DNA of 43,680 nucleotides from a virus (IMGVR_UViG_3300023184_000231:1-43680), one strand, 5' to 3'; shown: positions 32,748-39,282, counted from the stretch's first letter. The notes: generated by a model not told the origin, from the sequence alone. Made by a program: numbers and translations.

Positions 32748-32962
32748 TAGATGTAGTAAAAGAATTACGCAGATGCACAGCAGAACTGAAAGAGTCTAAC
32801 GATAAGTGGCAAGCTAAAGAGCAAGCGGCATTAGAACAATATAACTTGGAGAATGGATATGAGTCAACAACAATTTTACGATCAAGTGATGATGGAACAA
32901 CACCAACAAGAAGTACTGAACACTTTAAAATTAGTAACAGGAGAGAAACAGATGAACTATAA
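32732..32962 (+). CDS. Small helical protein of the recombination block
   Basis: A 76-residue protein beginning SITLVDVVKELRRCTAELKE with a predicted coiled coil, then a polar C-terminus. The last ~35 residues overlap an open frame that could belong to the N-terminal extension of the annealing protein, so the true end of coding use is uncertain. It overlaps the start of the SSAP gene by 11 bases, consistent with coupling. Confidence 0.5.
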   Translation: MSITLVDVVKELRRCTAELKESNDKWQAKEQAALEQYNLENGYESTTILRSSDDGTTPTRSTEHFKISNRRETDEL

Positions 32963-33353
32963 CGAACTACGCAAAATTAATGTATCAGACCATATTGAGA
33001 AAAAAAATGGTCTATCATACCTATCATGGGCTTGGGCGGTAGACACGCTTCTACAGCAAGACCCAACTGCTACATGGGGATATGGTGAGCCTAAACAGTT
33101 TGGTGAAACGCTTATGGTATTCTGCACAGTTCATGCGTTTGGTAAGTCTATGACTTCACAATTACCTGTGCTTAACTTTAGAAACCAAGCTATACCTAAC
33201 CCTGATGCTATGGCAGTCAATACAGCTATGCAGCGTTGTTTGGCTAAGGCTATTGCTTTACATGGCATTGGTTTATACATTTATAGCGGTGAGGATATTC
33301 CAGAGTCAGAACAACCAGCTCCAAAAGCAGTATCTAGCAAGGATTTCCTATGA
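32952..33353 (+). CDS. DUF1071-type single-strand annealing protein
   Basis: A 133-residue protein with NYNELRKINVSDHIEKKNGLSYLSWAWAVD (start) and AVNTAMQRCLAKAIALHGIGLYIYSGEDIP (about 88-117), the defining ends of DUF1071 (Rad52/Redbeta-like annealing proteins). It anneals complementary single strands made by the exonuclease next door. I chose 32952 because GGAG lies 8 bases upstream and family members start here; an in-frame ATG at 32859 with good SD (GGAG, 7 bases) would add 31 residues. Confidence 0.8.
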   Translation: MNYNELRKINVSDHIEKKNGLSYLSWAWAVDTLLQQDPTATWGYGEPKQFGETLMVFCTVHAFGKSMTSQLPVLNFRNQAIPNPDAMAVNTAMQRCLAKAIALHGIGLYIYSGEDIPESEQPAPKAVSSKDFL

Positions 33354-33973
33354 TAGCCCAAGGCACAGATGAGTGGTTTCAGCAAAGGTTAGGTAAGGTT
33401 ACAGCTAGTCGCCTTAGTGACGTTATAGCTAAGACCAAAACAGGTGTATCTACATCTCGTCAAAATTATCTTATACAGCTTGTATCAGAACGTCTTACAG
33501 GTAAAAAAACAGATTCATTTACAAATAAAGCTATGGAAGATGGTGTTGAACGTGAGCCTATAGCAAGAAAACTATACGAAAGTAAAACTAATTCTATAGT
33601 AACGGAAGTAGGTTTTTTTGACCACCCTGTCATTAAAAGTAGTGGTGCTAGTCCAGATGGAGCTGTAAACGCAGAAGAAGAAGGCAAGTATGCAGGTCTT
33701 ATAGAAATTAAATGCCCTATAGAAACTACGCACACAAACATCTTAATGAATAAATCAGTTCCTAGTAAGTACATACCACAAATGCAATGGCAGTTAGCTT
33801 GCACAGGTGCAAAGTGGGTAGACTTTGTAAGTTACAATCCAAACTTCCCTGATACAATGCAAATTTTTGTAGCTAGGGTTGATAGAGACAATGCTTACAT
33901 AGCAGAATTAGAAGCGGAAGTATTGAAGTTCTTAGACGAAGTAGACCAAGCAATTTTAAAACTAAAGGAGTAG
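33350..33973 (+). CDS. YqaJ/lambda-Exo-type recombination exonuclease
   Basis: A 207-residue PD-(D/E)xK nuclease. Motif GTDEWFQQRLGKVTASR (5-21), acidic box SGASPDG (98-104, D103), LIEIKCP (117-123, E119 and K121) and QMQWQLACTG (about 144-153) are all in place. It resects double-stranded ends 5' to 3' so that the annealing protein (ATGA overlap upstream) can act. Together they form a two-component recombination system. Confidence 0.9.
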   Translation: MIAQGTDEWFQQRLGKVTASRLSDVIAKTKTGVSTSRQNYLIQLVSERLTGKKTDSFTNKAMEDGVEREPIARKLYESKTNSIVTEVGFFDHPVIKSSGASPDGAVNAEEEGKYAGLIEIKCPIETTHTNILMNKSVPSKYIPQMQWQLACTGAKWVDFVSYNPNFPDTMQIFVARVDRDNAYIAELEAEVLKFLDEVDQAILKLKE

Positions 33974-33976
33974 TAT

Positions 33977-34219
33977 ATGGCTGAGTATGACAACACAAAT
34001 AGCTTTGCGTTATTTAAAAATGACAAAGGAGACAATCCTAAGAGACCTGATTACACGGGAAAAATGAATGTTGATGGGATTAATTTTAGAATTAGTGGCT
34101 GGGTTAGGGAAAGTGCAAATGGAAAATTTATATCTGGATCAGTTCAGTTGCAAGAGAACACACATTCAGAATATAAAAAGCCATCATTAGAAGGTGCTGA
34201 CGAGGATGTTCCTTTTTAA
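33977..34219 (+). CDS. SSB-like protein with acidic C-terminal tip
   Basis: An 80-residue protein with SFALFKNDKGDNPKRPDYTGKMNVDGINFRISGWVRES, resembling DUF736-type proteins, and an acidic closing tip DEDVPF that mimics the SSB tip (DDDIPF) used to recruit repair partners. It lies after the exonuclease, with SD AAAGGAG. It probably binds or organises single-stranded DNA; NinB would be a natural partner. The fold assignment is tentative, the tip is clear. Confidence 0.6.
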   Translation: MAEYDNTNSFALFKNDKGDNPKRPDYTGKMNVDGINFRISGWVRESANGKFISGSVQLQENTHSEYKKPSLEGADEDVPF

Positions 34220-34229
34220 GGACATCCTC
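34202..34229. terminator. Long hairpin between SSB-like gene and pqqA
   Basis: A 28-base inverted repeat, GAGGATGT...ACATCCTC continuing through CCTT/AAGG with one bulge, spans the SSB-like stop. It can fold in RNA from both strands and lies 20 bases past the pqqA stop. There is no U-run on either side, so it may be an RNA 3'-end protector or weak bidirectional terminator. It insulates the two opposing units. Confidence 0.5.
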
Positions 34230-34248
34230 AGTATGCACTTAGCAATCA

Positions 34249-34320
34249 TTACTTATTCATGATGTACATTGTAACTTCGAAACCAAAACGCATTTCAGTA
34301 GCCGCTGGTTTTGTCCACAT
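34249..34320 (-). CDS. pqqA: PQQ precursor peptide PqqA
   Basis: A 23-residue peptide. It starts MWTKPA, as in short proteobacterial PqqA, and continues MRFGFEVTMYIMNK, so it holds the conserved EVTxY core whose glutamate (residue 15) and tyrosine (residue 19) are crosslinked by the radical-SAM enzyme PqqE to make pyrroloquinoline quinone. SD AGGAG lies 6 bases before the ATG. It is on the minus strand inside a plus-strand operon, so it has its own expression unit. No other pqq gene is present, so the peptide would feed host PqqB-E. PQQ serves periplasmic methanol dehydrogenases, pointing to a methylotrophic host. Confidence 0.9.
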   Translation of the reverse strand: MWTKPAATEMRFGFEVTMYIMNK

Positions 34321-34434
34321 AATGTTCTCCTAGTTAAATGTAACAAGCAATATACTTGATACAATAAGATTATATTATTTTATGGCATTATGTGATATGG
34401 TAAAATTATTAAAAAGATATAATTAAATTACTAT
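34321..34434 (-). promoter_or_regulatory. Upstream region of pqqA, very AT-rich, promoter candidate
   Basis: On the minus strand a perfect -10 TATAAT occupies 34374-34369 and would give a ~40-base leader before pqqA, but a -35 box is poor. A second match, TTGTAT / TACATT with 16 spacing, would start within the SD and is less likely. The same stretch must also hold the entry to the SleB-like gene on the plus strand (TATAAT at about 34418-34423). Confidence 0.4.
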
Positions 34435-34818
34435 ATGGATATGAACGAATTAGAAATGAATATTAATTGCTATGCGCAAGCTGTGTATCATGAAGTTAAT
34501 ACAAGAACATTAGAAGAAAAGGTAGGGGTGATTAATGTTATTCGCAATAGGTTGCGTAGTGGTCGTTGGGGTCGTGATGTATGTTCTGTTATTTACGCTT
34601 CTGGTCAGTTCATTGGGGTTACAAACGAAAGTCATATTCCAGTTAATGAAAGGGCGTATTTGGAAACAAAACTTTTGGTTATTAATACGGTTGTTTTTAA
34701 TAAACATACTAACCCAGTTGCAGATGCTTTATATTTCCATGATGACTCAATACCGCCAAAGAAAGAATGGTTTGGCAAAAGAAAAAAAACGCACATAGGA
34801 AGGATGGTATTTTACTAA
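34435..34818 (+). CDS. SleB-like cell-wall hydrolase (endolysin candidate)
   Basis: A 127-residue protein of the Hydrolase_2/SleB type: AQAVYHEVNTRTLEEKVGVINVIRNRL (14-40) with catalytic glutamate E20, and CSVIYASGQFIG (about 50-61). It has no signal peptide, so it needs a holin. Unlike most lysis genes it lies in the rightward operon, far from the holin-like gene (38001-38351) on the circle. The ATG has no good SD. Its stop overlaps the next ATG (TAATG). Confidence 0.75.
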   Translation: MDMNELEMNINCYAQAVYHEVNTRTLEEKVGVINVIRNRLRSGRWGRDVCSVIYASGQFIGVTNESHIPVNERAYLETKLLVINTVVFNKHTNPVADALYFHDDSIPPKKEWFGKRKKTHIGRMVFY

Positions 34819-35021
34819 TGAGAAAAATAACAGACGAAGAAATTATTGCGGCGATTAATGAATATATGCGCGTTAATCCAGAAGCTAATAGGACTAAAAT
34901 TATTACTAAAGCTAAAGGCCCGCAAGAAAGAATTAGAAAGCTTATTAAAGAAGGCAAGGTTACGCTACCTACACCTTTGCGTAGTGGATGCAATAGTGGT
35001 TGGAATAAGCATTTTACATGA
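34818..35021 (+). CDS. Small helix-turn-helix-like protein
   Basis: A 67-residue protein; helices TDEEIIAAINEYMRV and NRTKIITKAKGPQERIRKLIKEGKVTLP have the spacing of a helix-turn-helix followed by a wing. It could be a transcriptional regulator. It is coupled to the hydrolase gene by TAATG and overlaps the next start by ATGA. Confidence 0.55.
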   Translation: MRKITDEEIIAAINEYMRVNPEANRTKIITKAKGPQERIRKLIKEGKVTLPTPLRSGCNSGWNKHFT

Positions 35022-35239
35022 ATCCATTAGCTTACCTAGTGGAAGAATTTGACAAAGACGGTAAGTTAGTTAGGTCTATGCTTATGGCATCAGAACCTAG
35101 AGAGATGTCTTGGTTTAAAGACTTAAAGTCCAAGATGCACAATGTTACTATTACACCACTTATTCCAGACACCGCTAATATTATTAAGGTAACCAATGTT
35201 AAAAAGTATGATAGTAGTCGTTTTGTTACTGGCTTATAA
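35018..35239 (+). CDS. Small phage protein of unknown function
   Basis: A 73-residue protein (YLVEEFDKDGKLVRSMLMASEPREMSWF) with a strand-turn-strand beginning. It overlaps its upstream neighbour by ATGA and is followed directly by a membrane peptide gene. Similar short proteins are common in phage early regions. No domain. Confidence 0.6.
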   Translation: MNPLAYLVEEFDKDGKLVRSMLMASEPREMSWFKDLKSKMHNVTITPLIPDTANIIKVTNVKKYDSSRFVTGL

Positions 35240-35347
35240 ATGCAAAAATTATTAGATGTCATAGTATGGTTATTAGTTGTTAGTGGTATGATTTGGCTTG
35301 CTTATGGATGTTACATATTAATTGACTTATTTTTTATAAGGGGATAG
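35240..35347 (+). CDS. 35-residue membrane protein
   Basis: The ATG directly follows the previous stop (TAAATG). One hydrophobic span (VIVWLLVVSGMIWLAYGCYILI) with short charged ends. It is a likely single-span inner-membrane peptide. Expression would rely on coupling because no SD is visible. Confidence 0.5.
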   Translation: MQKLLDVIVWLLVVSGMIWLAYGCYILIDLFFIRG

Positions 35348-35352
35348 TTATA

Positions 35353-35625
35353 ATGGATATGGTAAATAGACCACCGCACTATGTACAAGGCGGTATAGAA
35401 ACAATAGATGTGATTGAAAGCAGATTAACTAAAGAAGAGTTTGTGGGTTACCTAAAAGGCACTAAGATGAAATATGACTTACGTTATCCGTTTAAAGGTG
35501 ACATTGAAGGCGACCTAGCCAAGTCAGAATGGTTTAGGCACAAGTTGATACAAACTTTAAGAGATGAAGATGCAGTAAACCCACCTGAAGTTGAAGCTCA
35601 ATTAGTGAGGAATGATGATGAATAG
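35353..35625 (+). CDS. DUF3310 (SaV-like) protein
   Basis: A 90-residue protein with VNRPPHYVQGGIETIDVIESRLTKEEFVGYLKGTKMKYDLRYPFKG, the complete DUF3310 pattern (NxPPHYxxGGIExIDxI...GxxxGxxxKYxxRY). The family is common near phage replication or nucleotide genes; its function is unknown, with a nucleotide- or kinase-related role suggested by neighbours only. SD AAGGGG is present. Confidence 0.8.
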   Translation: MDMVNRPPHYVQGGIETIDVIESRLTKEEFVGYLKGTKMKYDLRYPFKGDIEGDLAKSEWFRHKLIQTLRDEDAVNPPEVEAQLVRNDDE

Positions 35626-35773
35626 AATATATTTGGTATTTATTATTGTGATGGCTGCTTTAGCTATCTATTCAACAGAAAAGGCTTTTGGTGAAACAAC
35701 TACTATATTTACTCCAGATGGTAGTGTGACAGTTTGTATGACAAGTTCTAGTGGAATTATTGTCTGTGTCTAA
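35618..35773 (+). CDS. 51-residue secreted protein
   Basis: I start the protein at 35618 because GAGG (35607-35610) lies 7 bases upstream; ATGs at 35612 and 35615 are in frame. The first ~24 residues are a signal peptide (IYLVFIIVMAALAIYS), then a short mature part TTTIFTPDGSVTVCMTSSSGIIVCV with two cysteines. Small secreted proteins with this TPDGxxxxC pattern are frequent in phages. Function unknown. Confidence 0.6.
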   Translation: MNRIYLVFIIVMAALAIYSTEKAFGETTTIFTPDGSVTVCMTSSSGIIVCV

Positions 35774-35780
35774 TTTAGGT

Positions 35781-36140
35781 ATGAGAAATAGCAATGCAAT
35801 CCACACTGATTTTGGATTTTTACATGGCTTATTTGAGGATAGCCCTAAAATTATTCCTTCTAACATTGATATGCTTTATGGAATAAATGGATTATTTTTA
35901 CTTGCTGAATGGAAAAGAAAAGATGAGGAAATATCTAATGGGCAAAAAATATTATTAAAAAGCTTAAGTAAAGAGTCTAATTTTACAGTACTTTTAATAA
36001 ATGGTTATAGTGACAAGCAAAGCGCACATGTTGATAAATTTTATCAGGTAACACATAACTCATTGCTATACCAAGGTAATTCTATAGAAAGCCTTAAAAG
36101 CTATATAAAAACATGGTATAGACTAGCTAAACGTATCTAG
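35781..36140 (+). CDS. PD-(D/E)xK-like nuclease
   Basis: A 119-residue protein with PSNIDMLYGINGLFLLAEWKRKDEEISNGQ: an aspartate, an ~11-residue spacer and an EWK that fit the D...ExK core of restriction-endonuclease-like folds; a glutamine and helix follow, as in phage recombination or resolvase nucleases. It is the last gene of the rightward operon. The ATG at 35781 has only a weak SD; a GTG at 35751 would add 10 residues. Confidence 0.55.
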   Translation: MRNSNAIHTDFGFLHGLFEDSPKIIPSNIDMLYGINGLFLLAEWKRKDEEISNGQKILLKSLSKESNFTVLLINGYSDKQSAHVDKFYQVTHNSLLYQGNSIESLKSYIKTWYRLAKRI

Positions 36141-36179
36141 GACTGACGTAGTGACATGCAGAGACACTTTTAATTAATT

Positions 36180-36208
36180 TTGATATAAGACTATATATTA
36201 GATAAAAT
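36180..36208 (+). promoter_or_regulatory. Promoter of the candidate small RNA
   Basis: -35 TTGATA (36180-36185), 17-base spacer, -10 TAAAAT (36203-36208), predicted start about 36215. A 7-base inverted repeat AGAGACA (36160-36166) and TGTCTCT (36211-36217) flanks the promoter and may be an operator. It lies after the last rightward gene, so the promoter would not serve a protein. Confidence 0.5.
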
Positions 36209-36214
36209 AATGTC

Positions 36215-36326
36215 TCTATGATCATTCTTTTAAGTGAATTTGGGCCATTTGGCTCAAGTTGGTGAATAGCGTTCCTCAGAAAATCGGTATTCACATTTAA
36301 GAAAGGGGCTTAAATGCCCCTTTTTT
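36215..36326 (+). ncRNA. Candidate structured small RNA
   Basis: About 112 bases with no open frame, preceded by a promoter and ended by an intrinsic terminator. Internal pairing: GGGCC/GGCTC (36242-36246 with 36251-36255), GTGAATA/TATTCAC (36262-36268 with 36288-36294) and a competing outer helix TTTAAGTGAAT-like (36229-36239) with ATTCACATTTAA (36289-36300), so two folds exclude each other. It might regulate by base-pairing or be antisense to the opposing leftward messages. Confidence 0.45.
36302..36326 (+). terminator. Intrinsic terminator at the convergence of both operons
   Basis: AAAGGGGC (36302-36309), loop TTAAAT, GCCCCTTT (36316-36323) followed by T-run to 36326. On the plus strand it is strong; on the minus strand the 3' side reads CTTTCTT and is weaker, so it may stop both operons. 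It lies 20 bases past the stop at 36347. Confidence 0.85.
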
Positions 36327-36346
36327 ATTATTTACTAATATTTGTG

Positions 36347-36550
36347 TTAAGTTGTTTTTGAATTAAAAATAATGGATATATAATTTTTTAACAGATCTAT
36401 GTCTGAGCTACGTTTTGCTTGAACTTTATCGAGCCATTCCCTGCGGTAACTTAATTCCTTACTTAAAAGCCATTTAGCTTCACAATAAAGCATATATTCA
36501 CGACTGTAATTGTCAACTATTGTTCCATCTAACAGCAGTACATCAGTCAT
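36347..36550 (-). CDS. Small phage protein, DUF7696-like
   Basis: A 67-residue helical protein with EYMLYCEAKWLLSKELSYRREWLDKVQAKR (about 18-47), a pattern I associate with DUF7696 (ECEARxLLxLPxxxRRxxLxxVxxKRG). No known role. It is the last gene of the leftward operon, 20 bases before the terminator, and overlaps the preceding gene by 8 bases. Confidence 0.6.
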   Translation of the reverse strand: MTDVLLLDGTIVDNYSREYMLYCEAKWLLSKELSYRREWLDKVQAKRSSDIDLLKNYISIIFNSKTT

Positions 36551-36704
36551 CTAAAGTAGGTACTTCTGAATAAACAGAATCGCAAGTAATCTCTATATAA
36601 GTGCCATCATTAAGGGTTATGTTCAGTTGGCTATTCTCGTAGTAGGCTTCTGCTTCTACAATAGTCTTACCTACAATGTGCTGACATAATGTTTCAATAT
36701 CCAT
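36543..36704 (-). CDS. Small phage protein of unknown function
   Basis: I start it at 36704 (53 residues) because AAGGA lies 7 bases upstream; longer in-frame starts would run into the exonuclease gene. The product is a strand-rich small protein (DIETLCQHIVGKTIVEAEAYYENSQLNITLNDGTYIEI). A small nucleic-acid-binding fold is possible. Function unknown. Confidence 0.6.
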   Translation of the reverse strand: MDIETLCQHIVGKTIVEAEAYYENSQLNITLNDGTYIEITCDSVYSEVPTLDD

Positions 36705-36712
36705 TATCTTCC

Positions 36713-37450
36713 TTATATGCTGGTAACCGACTCGTTGTAATTCTTTTCTGACTTCACAGATTTGCTCCATGACCCACACTCCGAACATTGGTATCGTTGA
36801 TATTGTCGTGTAGCTGTAATTGCAAACCCACGTTTATGTAATTTACTAGAATTGCAACTTGGACATACCATGCTTTTAGAATAAGCATTGTGATTAGGAT
36901 GTGACTTTATCCATCCTTTAAAGCGGTTATAAACTTTCTCTAAAAGAATAACGTCATTCTTATTGTATTCTTCCATTATCTTCCATGCTTTACGGTCATC
37001 ATTCATACACTTTAACCATAACGTATGACCTTCATGTGGTGTTTTAGCACCTAGTCCTAAAGCCTGTGATACATAATCTAGTTTATTAGATACAAACCTA
37101 AACTGCCTACGAGCTACCTGAAGTAAGTCTATTTGTTTAGAAGGTGCTGGAGGGTTCATACCTGCTAATAAAAATTCTTTGTGTAAGATAGGGATGTCAA
37201 ACCTAGAACCGTTGTAGTGGACTATGGCATCAGCTTCATCAAGAAGTTTATGCACAGAGTCTAGCATTTTTTGCTTGCCAGATTTTTGAATCGAGTCAAA
37301 CATAATCTTTGATTCACCGTACCATTTTGCGGCATAGCAGAGGGTATACGATGACTCAAGCAACTGATTTATAGAGATGTTTTGGTCAAAGATACCCCAG
37401 ACATGAGCTGTATTAGGTGCTACTTCAATGTCAATAAGTAGTATCTTCAT
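36713..37450 (-). CDS. DEDD-type 3'-5' exonuclease with zinc ribbon
   Basis: A 245-residue protein. An RNase-H-like (DnaQ/polB exonuclease) domain has LLIDIEVAP (D7, E9), IVHYNGSRFDIPIL (D85) and EEYNKNDVILLEKVY (Y162, D166), a complete DEDDy set. The C-terminus has a four-cysteine ribbon (C196, C199, C222, C225). It could proofread, trim recombination ends or destroy host DNA. Because no DNA polymerase is encoded, a proofreading role would have to act on host enzyme. It starts 16 bases after the DUF5675 gene. Confidence 0.8.
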   Translation of the reverse strand: MKILLIDIEVAPNTAHVWGIFDQNISINQLLESSYTLCYAAKWYGESKIMFDSIQKSGKQKMLDSVHKLLDEADAIVHYNGSRFDIPILHKEFLLAGMNPPAPSKQIDLLQVARRQFRFVSNKLDYVSQALGLGAKTPHEGHTLWLKCMNDDRKAWKIMEEYNKNDVILLEKVYNRFKGWIKSHPNHNAYSKSMVCPSCNSSKLHKRGFAITATRQYQRYQCSECGSWSKSVKSEKNYNESVTSI

Positions 37451-37466
37451 AGTAATTTATTATATA

Positions 37467-37868
37467 TTAAGATATAGCAATAGATACTGTTTTGTTTTGT
37501 TTGAGTTTATCAAAGAATTTCTTATAGGCTATTTTAGAGTTACCTATGAAGTCTTTACCTGCCCATGTTGAACCAAGTAATATACATCCATCTGTATCTG
37601 CTGAAGTGTTGCCTGCATGGATACGAACACCGGTAAAGTCAGGAACGTCTAGTATATGTGGCATATCTTGTTTAAAGCGTGTGGATGCGTCTATGATAAG
37701 TTTATATGTGCCAATAGGAATAGCAGTCTTACCTAATACTTTAGTGCCATTTCTAACTGCATCCTCTAGCGTGTAGCACTCATAAACTCCATCTACATAC
37801 ATCTTGCCTACAGTATGCGTATCTTTAAATTCAAACCTTTTTACTTCAATCAACATTTTTGTCCACAT
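37467..37868 (-). CDS. DUF5675 protein, possible peptidoglycan-active enzyme
   Basis: A 133-residue protein with YECYTLEDAVR, GTYKLIIDASTRF and FTGVRIHAGNTSADTDGCILLG (about 80-101). The HxxN...DxxGC motif resembles the L,D-transpeptidase-like active site (H...GC), matching DUF5675. It lies next to the holin-like and small membrane genes, so it is a candidate lysis enzyme; activity is inferred. A second ATG five codons in would also serve. Confidence 0.65.
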   Translation of the reverse strand: MWTKMLIEVKRFEFKDTHTVGKMYVDGVYECYTLEDAVRNGTKVLGKTAIPIGTYKLIIDASTRFKQDMPHILDVPDFTGVRIHAGNTSADTDGCILLGSTWAGKDFIGNSKIAYKKFFDKLKQNKTVSIAIS

Positions 37869-38004
37869 AATGTAGAGCTTGTGTTAGATATTGCATGGCA
37901 TACATAAAGACTAAAGAGAAGCCCATAGCACTAAATAACAAAGCTACTATTAATAATTTAAGAATAGTTAAGCCTATCCAGTTAAGTATGTTTAAAACTA
38001 TCAT
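37846..38004 (-). CDS. 52-residue membrane protein coupled to the holin-like gene
   Basis: A 52-residue protein with one long hydrophobic span (LNWIGLTILKLLIVALLFSAMGFSLVFM split near the middle) and a short polar tail. Its ATG overlaps the holin-like stop as ATGA (38001-38004), and it extends 23 bases into the DUF5675 gene. It could be a second holin, an antiholin or a spanin-like partner. No homolog recognised. Confidence 0.6.
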   Translation of the reverse strand: MIVLNILNWIGLTILKLLIVALLFSAMGFSLVFMYAMQYLTQALHYVDKNVD

Positions 38005-38351
38005 TTTTTCTTAATGTAAAATAAGCTACGTTCACCAAATAAGTAGAACCCTACAGCACTAGCAAAGTTATCTACTTCTTGTGTAGGCATACCTTGTAAG
38101 TGCATAGTAGCCCATGTACCTAATACAAGCAAACCAATAGCAGGTCGCATAAGTCTAGTGATAGCTTCTACCCAAGGATAAGATGGGTTACCTGATCCTG
38201 CTTCATTCATGACTTTAAAGAACTCTAGGTCAATGTTTTTCATTTGAGAATACTGTTCTATAGTAGCTGGCTTAAATTGGTCAGGTGCTATAAAGCGATT
38301 GATAAGAGATTTGCCTAAGTCCATAACAACTGGAGCAAAAGCAGATAGCAT
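38001..38351 (-). CDS. Holin-like protein (3TM/GTA holin type)
   Basis: A 116-residue protein. A start with LSAFAPVVMDLGKSLINRF, then a helical KPATIEQYSQMKNIDLEFFKVM region and a C-terminal PWVEAITRLMRPAIGLLVLGTWATMHL membrane segment match the GTA-holin-like 3TM family. It would open the inner membrane for the hydrolases. The only strong SD (GGAG) is 22 bases before this ATG, while an ATA 15 bases upstream in frame (38366-38364) has ideal spacing. Confidence 0.7.
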   Translation of the reverse strand: MLSAFAPVVMDLGKSLINRFIAPDQFKPATIEQYSQMKNIDLEFFKVMNEAGSGNPSYPWVEAITRLMRPAIGLLVLGTWATMHLQGMPTQEVDNFASAVGFYLFGERSLFYIKKK

Positions 38352-38377
38352 GGTGATTGGGTCTATGATAATTCTCC

Positions 38378-38737
38378 TTATAATTCTTTAGGGTCAAAGC
38401 CAAGATGATTGGCTACACGCTTTTGTAGTTTTAAAAATAAGCCTTTATGGCTAGTGTATTTTTCTGTTTTAGGTGCTTCAATGTAGCATATCATGTGGAT
38501 AATTTCATGCGCTAGAGTTTTCATAACTGTATCTAAATGTCCACATTTTGCAGTAGAAATAGTAATGGTATGTGGCTCACCTGCTTCTGGTGGTTCATAT
38601 TGTCCATACATACTTGAGTCATGCACCACTAAAAATTCTACTGTAGATGCAGGCGGAAGTTTGTATTCTTCAAAGACAGGGAACTCAATTAGCGCACTAT
38701 ATAAATTAGCTATGTTGTTCTCTGTAATAAATGTCAT
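38378..38737 (-). CDS. SprT-like metallopeptidase
   Basis: A 119-residue protein with the zinc motif LAHEIIHMICYIEAPKTEKYTSHKGLF (75-101): HEIIH (77-81) and a third histidine (H97), the SprT-like pattern. It may process virion or host proteins, or help lysis. It is complete here; the copy at 1-202 is truncated. Its ATG overlaps the upstream stop (ATGA). Confidence 0.75.
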   Translation of the reverse strand: MTFITENNIANLYSALIEFPVFEEYKLPPASTVEFLVVHDSSMYGQYEPPEAGEPHTITISTAKCGHLDTVMKTLAHEIIHMICYIEAPKTEKYTSHKGLFLKLQKRVANHLGFDPKEL

Positions 38738-39063
38738 ATCGTGGCTTTAGGCTTAAATAGTTTAGCATCAAATACTGCTGTTTGGTTTATCTCAGGGAAA
38801 TAGATGTAGACTGCGTGTTTACCTTCATAGCTATCAGACTTCCAACATCCTTCATGGTTAGGATGACCTTTGTCAGTTGCATAAGCAGCGTAGTCATAAC
38901 CTTGTAAACCTTGTTTTTTAAAGATACATTCTTCAGATGTTAATACTATTTCACCTGCTTCTGTAGCCATGCTCATTTCTTTTACAAGTTCTTTAGCTTC
39001 TGCGTAATCATAAAGAAACACCCACAACAATAATAAAGTTATTGCCATGAGTAATTGTTTCAT
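38734..39063 (-). CDS. Small secreted protein of unknown function (version B)
   Basis: Same 109-residue plan as 555-884: signal peptide and two mature cysteines (SEECIF, EGCWKS). Differences are confined to a few residues near the signal-peptide end. In this version its stop overlaps the metallopeptidase start directly, because the 119-residue cassette of version A is absent. Confidence 0.75.
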   Translation of the reverse strand: MKQLLMAITLLLLWVFLYDYAEAKELVKEMSMATEAGEIVLTSEECIFKKQGLQGYDYAAYATDKGHPNHEGCWKSDSYEGKHAVYIYFPEINQTAVFDAKLFKPKATI

Positions 39064-39064
39064 G

Positions 39065-39274
39065 TTACTTTCCTAGCCAATGATTAGTTACAAAGGTAAT
39101 AAAGCCACCGATAGCAGAGGCAATAGCCATACCTGCCCAGAAGCCACCTTTAGACTTGTTTGCAAGCTCTAGGAGAGACTTTATATCTGTTTCCATACTA
39201 TCTACCTTATCTTGTAAGTTTTGAACTTGAGCTATGAGTTGCCCGTATTGTATTGGGTCTATTTGGTTACTCAT
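39065..39274 (-). CDS. XhlA-like coiled-coil membrane protein (version B)
   Basis: A 69-residue protein: coiled coil (QVQNLQDKVDSMETDIKSLLELAN) then one membrane segment near 46-65. Residues from QDKVDSMETD to the membrane segment match version A exactly; the first 20 residues differ. Likely lysis accessory. Confidence 0.65.
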   Translation of the reverse strand: MSNQIDPIQYGQLIAQVQNLQDKVDSMETDIKSLLELANKSKGGFWAGMAIASAIGGFITFVTNHWLGK

Positions 39275-39282
39275 TGTTATCC

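Noticed and set aside
34309-34325. 17-base identity between the pqqA start (34309-34325) and the DUF5675 start (37857-37873)
   Set aside because: Only the start codon, W-T-K codons and a few upstream bases coincide; no similarity continues on either side, so I treat it as chance.
36242-36294. tRNA-like stretch (GGCTCAAGTTGGT resembles a D-arm)
   Set aside because: No T-arm consensus, no acceptor stem of seven pairs and no plausible anticodon arm could be formed.
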